A stretch of DNA of 64,000 nt, taken from contig MCFG01000283.1 in NCBI GenBank assembly GCA_002104895.1, positions 1 to 64,000 on the forward strand, given 5' to 3'. The translations under genes were made by a program, and so were the position numbers. The stretch comes from Anaeromyces robustus. Its lineage: Eukaryota; Neocallimastigomycota; Neocallimastigomycetes; Neocallimastigales; Neocallimastigaceae. This document shows positions 25,401 to 38,212 of the stretch, one piece after another. The notes under the pieces were generated by a model that was not told where the DNA came from, did not search any database, and was given only the letters and a program-made list of their open reading frames with translations. The stretch's first letter is position 1, and each line of letters starts with the position of its first letter.

Positions 25401-27335
25401 CATTTAATTAATTTTGAGGTAGTACCTTCGGTAATAGTAACAGCTTCATCATTTATATAATAACCATCGACATTTTGTAATTCAACGGCATTTTCGCTTA
25501 AGTAAACAAAAATTTTTTTCGTTTCATCTTCTAATACATAAGGACCAGTAAATGCAGTGTATTTATTTTTAGCTATAGTTACATAGTAATTACTTGGCGT
25601 AGTTAATGCAATAAGAGTACCATCTTTACAAAATTCATAGTCTTGATTAGTAGTATGATAAATGATATCACCAGACGCTTCAGCCGTACAAGTTGTACCA
25701 CTAGTAATTTCATTAATTTTATTCGAAGGTATTTTTTCACAATTTCCTTTCCAACATTTAATTACAGGATAAAGATTTTTATCGGAATCACTAGTACTTC
25801 CATTATCCTCAAAATTTAAATAATAACCAGTCGGTTCATTTACTACAGTAATAACACCACCCCTTTCAAATTTTACAAGTAATTTTTGATCTGAAGTAGA
25901 AGCATTTTCCCCCAAGAAATAACTACTTTTATTCTTGGATATATTAAGAAGGAAATATTGAGTTCCGGTTCCAGCAACTACATCTAATTTAGTTTTATTA
26001 TCTAAAGTGGGACAGAAATAGGTGTGTCCACCAAATTGTGCTATATTTCCAATACCAGCTTCACCACATGTTGTTGGTATTTGTAAGGTATCAAGTCCTA
26101 CACAAGTCCTACCATTACAACCAAAATATGGAATACGACTTTTATTCCATCCGGCATTGGGATATAAACCTGGGATTGGATTTTCCGTTTTACAATCCCC
26201 ACTTACACTTTTTATAATAGGATTCGCAGTAGCATCAGGACCAGAATTCAAGAAATAGCCAGTACCTGGATCAGGAACTATAGATACAGCAGCATTACCA
26301 TATTTAAGTAATACAGTTGTTCCTTCCGTTGAATCGTAAGGCAATCCACCTTGAACGTTCAATACCATATATTTTTCCTCCGTTATGTCTTCAAGATCAA
26401 TCGCTGTTCCGGAACTACTTGGACAAAAACTCTTAACGGTATTTCCATTAGCTGTCCTGATAACCCCACCAGATAAAGCTTTTTCACAACTTGATTTAAT
26501 CATTGTATCCACTTTTGCCACCATAACCGTCTTTGCACCTGAATCATGATAATTTTTTATAATAGGGTAAGCCGCTTTATTTATTGAATTATTATTAATA
26601 AAGAAACCATATTGTGCCGTAGGGACTACGGTTACAGATCCTTTACCCATTCTTAATAAAACAGAAGTACTTGCACCGAAAGGAGTAGAGGCTGCACTAC
26701 TTCCTGTTGTTATATAGTAATATCCATATTTATCAACTTTAAAATCACTTTTATACGTACCTGAGCTACCAGTACATATATATTGTGGATTATCTCCAGT
26801 AAGAAGCATACCTTCTTTATTTGTACCACATGCTGTCACGACTTCCGTATCTTCTGTACTACTATTTATAATTGAACAAGTAGAAGAAGCACATCTAATA
26901 ATTTTATTGGTATCATTAGTATCACCATTAATATAATAACCATTAGCAGGAGATGCTATGACTTCACAATATTCTCCTTCACATTTTATTAATTTATTAC
27001 CTTTTGCATTTTTAAAGTAACCATTTGCAGTTTCAACAGTATCACATACAACAGTAGACGATCCGCCATCAGGAGTCACAGTACCACACCTAATAAGTGG
27101 TTCACTACTTCCTGAATTTATATAATAATTTTTATCAGCTACAGTCACTTTACTACAGGTCCCTCCGGTACATTCTAATACACCTCCATTATATAAGACA
27201 AAACCTGTTATAATAGCTCTTGTACATGGTATTACACCATCATTGACTGAATATTTCATAATTATACTATCGCTAGAACATGTAGTATAATCTGTTACAA
27301 AAGTTGAAGTTGATTTTACAAATTATTATTAATTC

Positions 27336-27371
<36 letters not shown>

Positions 27372-28018
27372 TATTATAATTATTTAGTAGTTATTATTAT
27401 TAATATTATTAATTATTATTATTATTATTATTATTATTCAATTATTATTAATTATTATTTATTATTATTATTATTTATTATTATTATTATCTGTTATTTT
27501 ATTCATTATTATTATGTAATATGACTATAATTATGTAATATTTTATATTAAATAAAAACAAATAAAAAAAAAACTATATATATATATTTAGTTATAATTA
27601 CTATTATTATTCATTATTATTATTATTATTGTTCATTATTATTATTTATTATTATTATAATTATTATAATTATTATTATATTATTCATATTTATATTTAT
27701 AATTATTTTTATATTATTATTATTATTATTATTATTCATTATTATTATTTATTATTTATTTTTATTATTATTAATTATTATTAGTATTATCTATTATTTT
27801 ATTCATTATTATTATATAATATGACTATGATTATATAATATTTTACATTAAATAAAAACAAATAAAAAAAAATTATATATATATATATATATTATTATTA
27901 TTATTATTTATTATTATTATTATTAATATTATCATTATTATTATTATTTATTATTATTATTCTTAATATTATTATTATTATTATTATTATAATTACTATT
28001 ATTATTAATTATTTATTA

Positions 28019-28068
<50 letters not shown>

Positions 28069-28342
28069 TTGAAAAAAGCCTTAATATTTACCATTTGGAG
28101 CGGCAATTGATTTAAGTTGATTTCCTACTAGAAATAAGCCTAAAATGCTTTTTTTCAATATAATAATAAAATTAGTGGAATGAATATATGTTTTTTTTTA
28201 ATATTTGTTTTTTCTTTATCATTTTTACTACTCTTATAACTAAATAATACTAATCTAGTCAGCATTGTTACTTTTCATATGAAATAGAATATAAAAAACT
28301 TTTACATTCTATTATTTACCTTAATATTATTCTGGTAAACAT
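19429..28342 (-). CDS. Secreted scaffoldin-like Cys-rich repeat protein without GPI tail; one frame break
   Basis: Exons (minus): 28,342-28,320, 28,147-28,092, 27,291-20,513, 20,376-19,843, 19,625-19,429 (stop TAA). All have GT...AG borders; the first junction is phase 2 and the rest phase 1. The start gives a signal peptide, MFTRIILS|ILGLFLVGNQLK.SIA. The body is dozens of 'GYY(I/L)N....LIKC....C' repeats alternating with a second module (Y..L.I.....FP.......VLLK.....V). This is the arrangement I associate with ScaA-type scaffoldins of anaerobic fungi. Codons near 1,490-1,845 (22,900-21,840) hold four beta-rich repeats of about 87 residues. The protein ends KKTWTAS with no hydrophobic tail, so it should be released rather than anchored. 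The frame shifts by -1 between about 24,950 and 24,911, next to an A7 run on the coding strand: an error, a true lesion or frameshifting. The total, 7,589 nt, is one short of 2,530 codons, as this predicts. Confidence 0.75.
21840..22900 (-). other. Four tandem beta-rich repeats inside the scaffoldin-like protein
   Basis: Four consecutive units of about 87 residues, each with (A)IF.V....V.V.FD..G.I..V.GGT, then N.(L/F)T(L/I).GD....R.Y.V.V.(D/N)PTGD.P.A.I.A. They lack the Cys and GYY signatures of the flanking repeats, are richer in Gly, Thr and Val, and have higher G+C than their surroundings. The pattern of alternating hydrophobic strands suggests an Ig-like beta sandwich; the family is unknown to me. 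Confidence 0.7.
24911..24955 (-). other. Frame junction with A-run in the scaffoldin-like gene
   Basis: The coding strand reads FPFDITGA and then, beside an A7 run (24,925-24,919), continuity of the repeat requires a -1 change to reach ILLKTTQTS. The upstream frame stops at 24,910-24,908. The codons AAA AAA at the run could slip, but the base before them is G, so it is not a perfect slippery heptamer. Confidence 0.6.
27292..28091 (-). repeat. 800-bp intron filled with ATT arrays
   Basis: Intron 2 of the scaffoldin-like gene (donor GTAAATATT at 28,091, acceptor TGTAACAG ending 27,292). From about 27,320 to 28,072 it is nearly all ATT/AAT units, with two near-duplicate unique islands (ATGTAATATGACTATAATTATGTAATATTTTA near 27,510 and its relative near 27,815). 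Confidence 0.8.
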
Positions 28343-28845
28343 GAAAAAATTCTTATTATTATTTAAAATTTTGAATAAACCGTTATAAACAAAAAACTTT
28401 CTTTTATTATTTTATTTTATTTTATTTCAATAGTTGACCACACTTTTTATTTTAATGGCAATAAAGAATTAGAGCAAGCTAACAAGCTTTGAAAATAAAA
28501 ATACTCTAACTTAATAATATTTAAAAGAAAAATAAAACACAAAGAAAAAAAAAGAAAAGAAAAGAGAAAAAAAAGAAAAAAAAAGAAAAGAGAAAAAGAA
28601 AAGAGAAAAAAAGCTTAAGACTATTTTACAAATAACTAAACAAAAAAATATTTATTAACTTTAACAACTTTCAAAAAATTACAAATAAAAACTTCCTTTC
28701 TTATTCACGTTATGTAAAAAAAAAAGGCACACTAAAATGAGAAAATCTATAAATATTCTTTGAAAGGAACCCCTCTTTTCTTATTATTTCTTTAAAGCAA
28801 TTCTTGAGATTAGAGTTGGCTTTTTATATATCTTTCAATTTATTA
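28343..28845. promoter_or_regulatory. 5' flank of the scaffoldin-like gene
   Basis: The promoter must lie here. It is A/T-rich with a purine tract of AAAAG units at about 28,535-28,615. No definable core box is visible. Confidence 0.35.

Positions 28846-28916
<71 letters not shown>
28846..28916. repeat. ATT/ATTT microsatellite
   Basis: (ATT)n followed by (ATTT)n, adjoining the LTR element. Confidence 0.9.
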
Positions 28917-29471
28917 TATTAACAGTTAGCTAATTAGGTTTAATAATTATGTCAATTTTATTAATATATTTAGGATAAAGAGTTAACAAATATCAAAATT
29001 ATATAAATTACATGTTTTTTATAATCATACAATGTGGCTCATACATTAAATTTAATACAATACATTTTAATACATTTTAACACCTAATTTCCCATATTCT
29101 AACACTCCCCCCCTAAACTTCAATGTAGATCAAGATCAATCTTCCATTAAAGTTAACATAATGGCAACTCATCATAATTTAAATTTTACAATAATCACAG
29201 TCCTTAGATCATTTCCATGTTGACATTAAATTCTTTGTCCGGCACGAAATTCTATTTTCAAAGAATCTCTTTTAGAGTCGATGAGACTCATAATCTATTA
29301 ACAGTCACTTAATTGGGTTTAATAATTATGTCAATTTTATTAATATATTTTATAATATAGAGTTACGAATATTTAAATTACATGTTTTTATATTCATACA
29401 ATGTGGCTCATACATGAAATTTAATACAATACATTTTAATACATTTAACACATATTTCCCATATTCTAACA
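28917..29471 (-). mobile_element. Short LTR retrotransposon, TRIM-like (copy B)
   Basis: On the minus strand: a 5' LTR from about 29,471 to 29,296 (TGTTAGAATATGGGAAA...GTTAATA), about 190 bases of internal DNA starting GATTATGAGTCTCATCGAC, a purine tract AGGGGGGGGAG (near 29,106-29,116) and a 3' LTR 29,104-28,917. Both LTRs are near-identical over most of their 175-190 bases, so it is younger than copy A. There is no coding capacity; it must depend on enzymes supplied by another element. TTATGAG just after the LTR could pair with the initiator-tRNA anticodon arm, as in copia-type elements (inference). Confidence 0.8.
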
Positions 29472-31500
29472 ATTTATTTATTATTTATTTATTTATTTAT
29501 TATATTTATTTATTTATTATTTATTCATTTATTAATTTACTTATTTATTATTTATTATATTTATTTATTTATTAATTAATAGAAGATTTAAAAAATGTTT
29601 TTCTTGTTTTTTCTTTTCTTTGCTTTTTCAATTTATTTAACATTAAAAATAATTAAAATAATTGACTTCTTTGTTTTATTATATACTATTAAAACGATGG
29701 ATGACTATATTATATTATATAAGTTATGTATGAATTACAGTGAATAATATTTGTCTGTTATTATTGTTATTATTACTTTCATTATTATTATTATTATTAT
29801 TTCCATCATTATTATTATTTCTACTATTACTACTATTAAGTAAACAATTTATTATCAGAAGGTATGCATTTAAAATAGGAAAATACTTTTTTTAAAAATG
29901 CTCATTATTTCTAAAAAGTAATATTTTTGTTAAGAAATCCAAATTATACATAAAGGATAAAGATCTAATTAAAAAAGAAATGCAGTGCATAATTATTCGG
30001 AATTGCTATAAAATATTTTTATAGGATACTTTATAATTTATAATTATCCTAAAGATTCAATTAAGAATAAAGCATTGAATGTGAAGAATGAAATAAAATT
30101 AGGTAAAATTCCTTTCGATATATTATTGAGGTGTTTATCCATTAAAATGATATATATATATAAATAAAACATACTATGTATTATTATTTATTACTCACAG
30201 AAATATATATATATATCTTGATTATAAAGTTGAGAAAATGAACTAAATAAATTATAGATACAAATCTATTTTTCATTTAATAAAAAAAATTCGTAATTAT
30301 TAAGTGATAAAATAATGTCCGGGATGTTATGATCTTCTCGGTTGGTAATGAAAATAAAAATGAATATAACGAAGACAAAAATAAAGTATAAAAAGTAATA
30401 TCGTCCATAGAAATTAACAAATTAATATTATTATTGTTATTGCTATTGCTATTGCTATTGCTATTTTATTATTATCTTTTAAAAAATTTATATTGATTAA
30501 TATTGTTATTTATCGACTTAAGAAGTTACAGACCTAATTATACTTAATAATAAACTATTAACTTAGGATCTTTCAACCGATAATAAATATTCCGTCACCT
30601 GAGTCAGAATCTTATTACTATCCTTACTATACCTCGTTTGAGAAGTTAATAAGGCTTGTTTATTACTGAAATATAATTTGTTTAACTTAAGAATGATAAA
30701 AACAAAGAATATTTCGATTATCAATATGAAATTAAATAAAATTTTCAAATAAAAGTGTATATGTATATATAATAATTTTTTTTTAATATTGAATTTAATA
30801 TCTTTAATATATTTATTGATTTAAATAAAATTCTCAAAAAAAATAATAAAAGCCAAGTTATATAGTGTTAAACCATCAAATATATAATCCAGTATAATAA
30901 CTGGTTCCTTTAGCTTCTCACTTAACTTTATGGTAAAGTCAATAGTTAGTATCTATAAAAGATAAAAGGTTATTATAATTAAAAAACGGTGGTAAATTCT
31001 TTTTTTTATGTTTAACTTATTGTTAGCCCTAAAGAACATAACATAATATATTATCTTCCCCAAAATATGGACAATCCCATTGTGTATGAAGTATTATAGT
31101 AAACTGGGTTTAACTCCAGTCTTCCTATGAAGTCTATATATATATTTTTATTTTCTTTTTTTTTAATAAAATAGATCAGAGCGCCTACTGCACAAATATA
31201 ATTATTATTACTGACGCTACTCCTATATTTTCTTAATAAATAAAATAATGCATATTTTTTATTTTTTCTCTTTTTTTTTGTTAATGTAATGCACTTAAAA
31301 TAAATAAACAAAAATATGCATTATTTTTACTTAAATAATAATAAATATTAAATGAAAACTTAATTCACAGAAAAAAATTCGTTTTTTTTTTACTGACTTA
31401 TATCTTTTTAAATATTAAAAAAAAAATTCTTTCAATTTTCATTAGATTTTTATTTTTTTTTAAAATTTTTTTTACATATTATACTCATCTTATATACTTT
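29472..31500. other. Intergenic DNA with small coding-like scraps
   Basis: ATTT arrays to 29,580, then mostly unique A/T-rich DNA with a short (TTGCTA)n near 30,440-30,465. A minus-strand scrap at 30,748-30,563 ends QTRYSKDSNKILTQVTEYLLSVERS-stop (quoted in part) and reads like the end of a real protein. No family is recognised and no splice partner was found. Confidence 0.35.
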
Positions 31501-32559
31501 TCCCTTTCTTAAAGTCTTAATAAATCCCATAGAAATTATCCAATTTAGGATAAAGAATTGTTTGTCATAAAAGATAGTGCTAGAGAAATGGGTGTCATTC
31601 ATTTGAAGGTACTAGATATCATTTCTTAATTTATACTAATCTTAAAAACTTACCTTGACATTTCCTTAGAAAGTCTGAGATGCTTTTTTCAAAGACAAAA
31701 TAAGAATAGAATGAATTTTCTATCAAGATTCCACTTCCACTTTGTGAACTTATTTATCGTCCTAGAAAGAAAGACAAGCTAATATATTTCTTTCTCTCTC
31801 TTTGTAAATAAATATTCTTGAAAAAATATCATGATTTCATCTCTGCAAGGACTTTTTTTGAAATTTTTTTGTTGACCTAAAAGGTCACAATGATATCAAA
31901 AAAAAATTATTAAATCTTGTTTCATTTATTGTAGGTCAAAAGAAAAAATAATATAAATCATATGTCCTACTTTCTTCTTTTATCTACTAACTTCTTGATA
32001 GAGCTTGAAGGAAAGAAATTTCAAGATATGGATTTTTATTGTGATACTTCCTTTTTTTCTTAAAGCTCATAATTCGTAGATCATCTTATTTTAATATTAA
32101 TATTACATGAATTATAAAAAAAACATATAATAAAAAAAAGATATTAATAAGAAAAACCAGTTTAAACATTATAGATAATAATGAATAGTATTGGAGGGTA
32201 AAAAAAAAGTAGTATAATAATATGTAAAAAAATAATAAATCCATACTATCCCCCTTAATTCTACATATAGAATTAAAAGTAAAAATTGATCTCGTATGTA
32301 TGAATAAACTTCTTCGCCTACTCAATTGGTAAATAGAAAAAAATTGTTAATAGGTATCGAATTTATTTTATTTTATTTTTTTTTTGTAATTGGTGGAAGA
32401 GAATAGGGTTTTAATGAAAGAAATAATCATTGTCCCTACAAAAAGGAATGGACAATGTTTGTTTTTAAGTATCCGACTGAGTCTAGTACCTATTAAAAAA
32501 TCTCTCTATTCTTGTTGACGATCTACGGCTTTATTGCAATGATTATCCCTGTCTGTTGA
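31501..32559. other. Unassigned DNA below a decayed LINE
   Basis: Less A/T-biased than the surrounding spacer and probably the 3' part of the decayed LINE that starts above it, but I could not align it to any motif. Confidence 0.3.
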
Positions 32560-34560
32560 TCTGTAAAAAAAACAATATATATATTGTTCAATAAATTTCA
32601 AAACCAACTTCCTCCCAGGAACGTCAATACTGATAACACAATAGGACAGCCTAGTAGGGTAAAATGATGATCCTATTCCCTAGTACCCAAGTGGAATAGG
32701 ATAGATCTACCAGGGGGCCACAAAGAAAACAATATCATCTGTTAAAATAGTCCTCCATAACAATATTCAGTATCATTTTTTTTTTTAGAGCATTATTCAA
32801 GTCATCGTTGAAGATATATTGTTGATAAACCAATTAAAAAGTAAATAGGAGATAAGATAAAGGGGAACATCCTTATCGAACTCCTTTTTACGTAAAAACT
32901 AAAATGGGATCAGAAAAAAATTGTCCATTAATTTTTTAACACAAGCTTTGAAAGATAGATAGATATTAGTTCTCCAAAAACTGAAAAAACATTTTCTTTG
33001 TATACCAAGAACGTAAAACTTTCGACAAACTATTATTATATATGAGCATAGAATCATAAGCTTTATTTTTTTAAGACCAAGAAAAGTTAAATATGTATCT
33101 TCCCCCCTTTTGAATTTACTTCTTTGACAAATAGATAGAATCGAAATATTAAAAGACTAATACGTAACTTCCTTATTCTGAAAGTCAAAACTACTCTCTC
33201 TGGTCTTGATGAATCCATGACTTTAATAATAATCCATATTCAGAAATTCTATAGATTCAATAATTTTTCGAAAAGATCTTAATATCATTATTAATAAGTG
33301 AGATAACCACGATAGTTATTACATTTGGAAATATCGATCACTTTTTTTTAGAATAGAAACAATGGATCCCTTATTCCAAAAAAATAATAAGAAATTCACC
33401 ATTCCAAAATACAATTAATTAAAAGAGATAGAAATCAGAACCATATGTTTTATTATTTACTATATACATTTTAAATTATCATCTCTGATAAGATGAAAGG
33501 TATAAAAAATAACTCCTGATTTTATTTTTATTATTTTTTAATATTCTTTTTATTTTACGACCAAGATTTTCTGTTATTATTGTTTTTAAAAGGTAGCCTC
33601 ACACCCTACTTTTACTCCAAAGTAAAAGCGTTTTTTTTTCTCTTTCTTTCTTCTGAATTCATTTTTTATGAATAGTAGTAGATTTGACATAATTTATTCT
33701 CTTAAGAGGTAACAAGGAATAAATAAATTAATTAGATTCATCATCCAAATAGCTTTGTTTTTTTTTTTTTAATTTGGACGATATTTCAAAGCTTTAGATT
33801 CTTTGAAGACAATAAATATTACTGTGACATACGGGGGGAACATTGACTTACTAATATCAGTCGAAGATGTAATTCTAAGATCCGTCTAACATTGAAAAAG
33901 TTAAACTGTATCTATTAATAAACTTTTTTTTTATTAACTAAATCGTCCATAGAAAGGGAAGGGATTTATTAAAAAATCACATTATTTAAAAAATTAGTAA
34001 AAAAACTTGTTTTTATCTCAACAGTATCGTTTTTTTTTCTTCATTTCCTTACCCCGAATTCCATTCCATTGAACAACCTTTTTTTTTATTTGGTGAGTAA
34101 AAGAGAAATCCTAACATCCCTAGTCCTCCTAACAAAATATTGGTAAATTTTTGGAGTAATGACTTTACACTTTACACTTTACACTTTATATGATTTGGTT
34201 ACTATTTGGCGCACCAGAGCCATTATTTGTTTTTCTTGAAAATAACAGAGAAAAAAAAAGAAGTTTCAAAATAAGTTAAGTTAATAAAATATATTCGATA
34301 TTATCTTCATCTTCTCTTTTTCGTGATTTCCATCCAACCATTCATTGGTATTCCAACCGGAAACAAAAAAAAAGTAAACTTTATAATCTTTGATAGAGTT
34401 AGTTAAGAGAATTGAGATTGAAGAAGAGATTAAGAGTGAATATACTAACTAATGAATTAAATGAATTGTGTTGAAGAGAATCTAAAGTATTTAGATGGTA
34501 AAGGGTATTTGTTTGTTGTAAAATTATTTTTTGATTATTAATTTAATAAATTTCATTTTT
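32560..34560 (-). mobile_element. Decayed LINE (non-LTR retrotransposon), older copy
   Basis: Collinear on the minus strand with the LINE at 39.4-41.9 kb but riddled with frame breaks. Aligned blocks: 34,154-34,500 with 41,435-41,197; 33,780-34,130 with 40,390-40,700; 33,480-33,780 with 40,140-40,380; 33,003-33,420 with 39,420-39,795. Two internal stretches are missing. It extends further 3' than the younger copy, through reverse-transcriptase regions the other lacks: GI..KCF followed by a YLS..A.VK-like stretch near 32,950-33,000, and a degraded G-L-F-[A-D-D]-like block near 32,735-32,760. Confidence 0.75.
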
Positions 34561-36019
34561 TTTTAAGTTGGTTGTGGTACTTCCTAAAATCGTGTGTGTG
34601 AATGACAAACATATTAATATGGTTGTTAAGTTGATAGATTAACAAAAAAAAATAATTAATCATTTCATTTCAATCCCGTTAACGATGGTCCTCCCACTGG
34701 CTATAATTATTATTTGATTCCTTTTATTTTACTAATATATATTTTTTCCTTTCGACTTTAATGGTTTTTTTTTCCTGTTTCCATTGTACTTTGAAATGGA
34801 GAGATCCCACTAAATTCATTTCTATGTTTTTTTTTGTTTTTTTTTTTTAGAAATAGAATATGTAAATTACTTGATATTCATGATATTAAAATCTTTTCTT
34901 CCCTCTTTCCACTACATAATCATCATACAGATGAACAGTTAAAACAGAGAGAGTAAAAATAAGAATTTTGGTAAACAATATTTTTTCGGGGGGGTTTTAT
35001 CAATGAAAAGAACAAAATAATTAGGGTATTTGTTTTTTTTTTTATTTTTTTTGCTGTATATTTTTTTTTATAATGACCCTAGACTAGGAACTATCCATCA
35101 ATCCATTAAACGAATCCCTCCTTTTTTTTTTCAAATTACAGATTCCATATCCTCTAAATTTTGTCCCAGAGATTTTCTATTTCTTTGACTTTTTTTCTTT
35201 TATTTTTTTTTAGACTAAAGGAAGCGAATACCTTTCCATGTTCTATTTCTTCGATAAAAAACCTAATAAAGAAGGAAGTTGAACAGAGAGAGAGAGAGAG
35301 AGAGGTTTCTTTCTTTTTTTGAAATTGAAAAAAATAAATATTAAATTCCTTAAAAAAAAAAAGGAAGAATTTAGATTAAATGGATGGGTAAGAAAACAGT
35401 AAAACGTATTCATAAAGGATACTGAATATAACAAAGAAAAAAAAAGAATGATTAATTGATTGATTGAAAAGTTCACTTGTTTTTTGAGATTATTGATCAA
35501 AAAAATAAATAAAAAAAAGTATAGTTATATAGATAAAGAGACTCAATAGGAAAAAAATAGAAAAGAAAGAATAGAAAAAAAAGAAAGAAAGATGGCAGAT
35601 TAAATGATGGGACCTTTTAACTATCACTAAAAAAAAAAAGATAGCTCTCTTGTTTTTTTGAAATTAGATCTTCCTAGAGTAATATTCCTAGTAAATTTTA
35701 ATGTCTTGTTACTCCGGTTTTCTTCCGTTTTTTTTTTTGTTTCTCTTTTTCTAGAATTCTATTATGAAAAAATGAATATTAATTTTTTTTTTAAAAGGTG
35801 TAAGATCTCTTCTGAGACCTAGAAAAGAAAAGAATACATACATTTACGTCCTTAACAACGGTTGAATGTGTATTGAAAGTATTAAAAAAAAAAAGTTCTT
35901 GAAAGAAGAAGAAGAAAAAGAAAAAAAATAGTTGGACATGAAAAGTTTTTTCCTTTTAAGGGTGAAACTTTTTAATTATTATTAGTTTTTTTTGGAAGGG
36001 TAACACGACTCAGCTCAGT
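34561..36019. other. Intergenic DNA, no gene seen
   Basis: Unique and T-rich sequence with a GA microsatellite at about 35,285-35,304 and one degraded hairpin-tail repeat. No supported frame. Confidence 0.45.
35203..35250 (-). repeat. Dispersed retroposon 3' tail (copy 4, degraded)
   Basis: TTTTTTTTTAGACTAAAGGAAGCGAATACCTTTCCATG. The border sequence and the position of the hairpin are kept, but its stem is imperfect. Confidence 0.6.
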
Positions 36020-36310
36020 AGAACAAACTCGAATCGAAAAAAAGAAAGGATCAAAGTTACGACGAAAAAAAAAAAAAAAAAACTAAAAACTAACTTCAAC
36101 GAATACTCTTTGTTAGATCTATAGAAAAAAAAGGAAAAAGGAAAAAAGGAGAAAAGAGAAAAAACCCCTTTAGTATTGAAAACCGAGGGATTCATTAGGT
36201 AAAAAAATAAATCATGACTTTTTTTTTTTAAAAAAAAAAAATGTTTTAGACAATAAAAAAAAAAAAAGTCATCCAACAACTTTTTCCTTCATTTTTAACC
36301 TAGAATTAAA
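36020..36310 (+). repeat. Dispersed repeat family B, copy 3
   Basis: Same block order as at 11,490 and 16,665 (GGATCAAAGTTACGACG, TAGATCTATAG, AAACCGAGG, paired ATGACTTTTTT / AAAAAAGTCAT, CCTAGAATTAAA), with longer homopolymers. Confidence 0.8.
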
Positions 36311-36764
36311 GAAAATTTCGACAATATCGCAGGCAGGAGCTTTCAATTTTCAACAAAAGAAAGAAAGAGAGAAAGAAAGATGGGTATATTTAATGTAAAA
36401 TAAAATAAGTTAAGATAATGATATTTAATTTAATACCAATAGTGTGTAAATATATAATATCTTTTTCTTTTTCTCTTTTTTTTTAAAGGGTAATTTTAAG
36501 TCCTACTCACTCTTTACCCATAGTAATTAATGAAATGATGACCATCCTCCTAAAATAAAAATAATTCTGTAAAAAAAAAAAAAAAAAAAAAATTAAAATA
36601 TTTTCACCGAAATATCCATGAATAATTATTATTCATTATATTAGTAATACTTCATATGATTTAATAATATATTCACCAAGGTTTATTGTTTTTTGTTTTT
36701 TGTTTTTACCATTAAACATTAAACATTAAGCATTATTTATTATTTATTATTGTAATGAAATAGA

Positions 36765-36860
36765 ACAAAACAAAACAAAAGAAAAGAAAAGAAAAGAAAA
36801 GAAAAAGAAAAAAGAAAAGAAAAAAGAAAAGAAAAAAGAAAAGAAAAGAGAAGAAAAAAC

Positions 36861-36891
<31 letters not shown>

Positions 36892-36900
36892 GAAAAGAAT
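36765..36900. repeat. Purine tract of AAAAG units
   Basis: About 130 bases of GAAAA/GAAAAA units on plus. Confidence 0.9.
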
Positions 36901-36944
36901 AACAGGTTAAAAGAATTTTTATAACAACGGGATTTTTTTTTAGT

Positions 36945-37345
36945 AATTTTTTTTTGTTTTTTTTTAATTCATTATATTATTTATTTATTTTTACTCATTC
37001 ATTCATTTATATTTATTAGTATAATTTAATTAATTGATTATTTATTTATTTATTTATTCATTGTTATATAAAGAATTTTTTTACGGTTTTTTTAAATTTA
37101 TTTATTTTATTATTATAATTTATTAATATATTTTAATAAATTATTTAAATAATATTTATTTATTCATTAATATAAAATTTATTTAAATATTATTCATTCA
37201 TTTATTTATATACTATTTTTTATTTAAATACTATTCATTCATTCACTTATATACTATTATTTATTTATTTAAATATTATTCATTCATACACTTATATACT
37301 ATTATTTATTTATTATTCAATTATTCATTCATTTATTTAGTTTTT
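36945..37345 (+). repeat. Single-arm copy of the 17-kb palindrome repeat
   Basis: TTAATTCATTATATTATTTATTTATTTTTACTCATTC, AAAGAATTTTTTTACGG and AAATTATTTAAATAATATTTATTTATTC follow in the same order as at 16,925-17,170 and run into minisatellite units, but without an inverted arm. Confidence 0.75.
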
Positions 37346-37854
37346 ATTTCATAGTAAAAAAAATTAATTTTTTTTTTTTAATTGTTGTTGAAAAGAGTAT
37401 ATTTGTTTTAATTTTTTATTTTTTTATTTTTTTATTTTTTTATTTTATGTTTGGAATTTTTTTCCGCAAGAAAAAGAATTCAGAGTAAAAAAAAATTAAT
37501 TAAAAAAATCTTTAATAATAAAAAAAAATTTTTAAATTTTTATTTTTTTGTTTTTTTGTTGCCTGAAACTCCGTTTTACATTTTACATTTTCCACTTTTT
37601 TTTTTTTTTTTTTTTGAAAATTTCAAAATTTCAAAATAAAAAAATTTTTTTACCCTCAAAAAAAGAAAATTTAAAGAAGTTTGAACTGGTATGATCTTGT
37701 TAATAAACAAGGAATTAAAGGTAAAGATTAAAAGCAAAAAAAAAAAAAAAAAAAAAGGAAAAAAAAAAAACAGTACGAGTTCTAGGCAGCTTTTTAGAAT
37801 TGTTTATTTTATTTTATTTTTTTTTTGATCGGTATAAATCAACTCCCTTTATTA
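37346..37854. other. Intergenic DNA, no gene seen
   Basis: Homopolymer-rich, ending in an A-rich stretch near 37,735-37,770. Confidence 0.5.
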
Positions 37855-37960
37855 CCAGGACCGTCGACGTCGAAATCAATAAGACATAATAATAATAATA
37901 ATAATAATTATAATTATCTTGAATTCGTGATAATATATTATTTCAACCACAAGGCCTTCG
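37855..37960 (-). repeat. Dispersed repeat, inverted partner of 7,985-8,090
   Basis: Contains AATCAATAAGACATAATAAT and TTTCAACCACAA, the reverse complement of the order seen at 8 kb. Confidence 0.65.
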
Positions 37961-38212
37961 GAATTCATCTTCTTTCAGTTAGAAATGATGACGATTACCC
38001 AAGAAGGGAGTTTTAGAGGACACACCAACACTATCTCTTTAAATCAGATGTTACTTTTTTTTTGCTTTGTTTTGTTTTATATTAAATATTACCATTTCAT
38101 TTAGAGCGGAGTGAAATCCCGAAGAGTTACCCTACATTGAAATTATAATTATTTTTAAGAAATTAATTATATGTTATATAGTTTTTTAGATAGTTTTTTA
38201 TTTTTTATTTTA

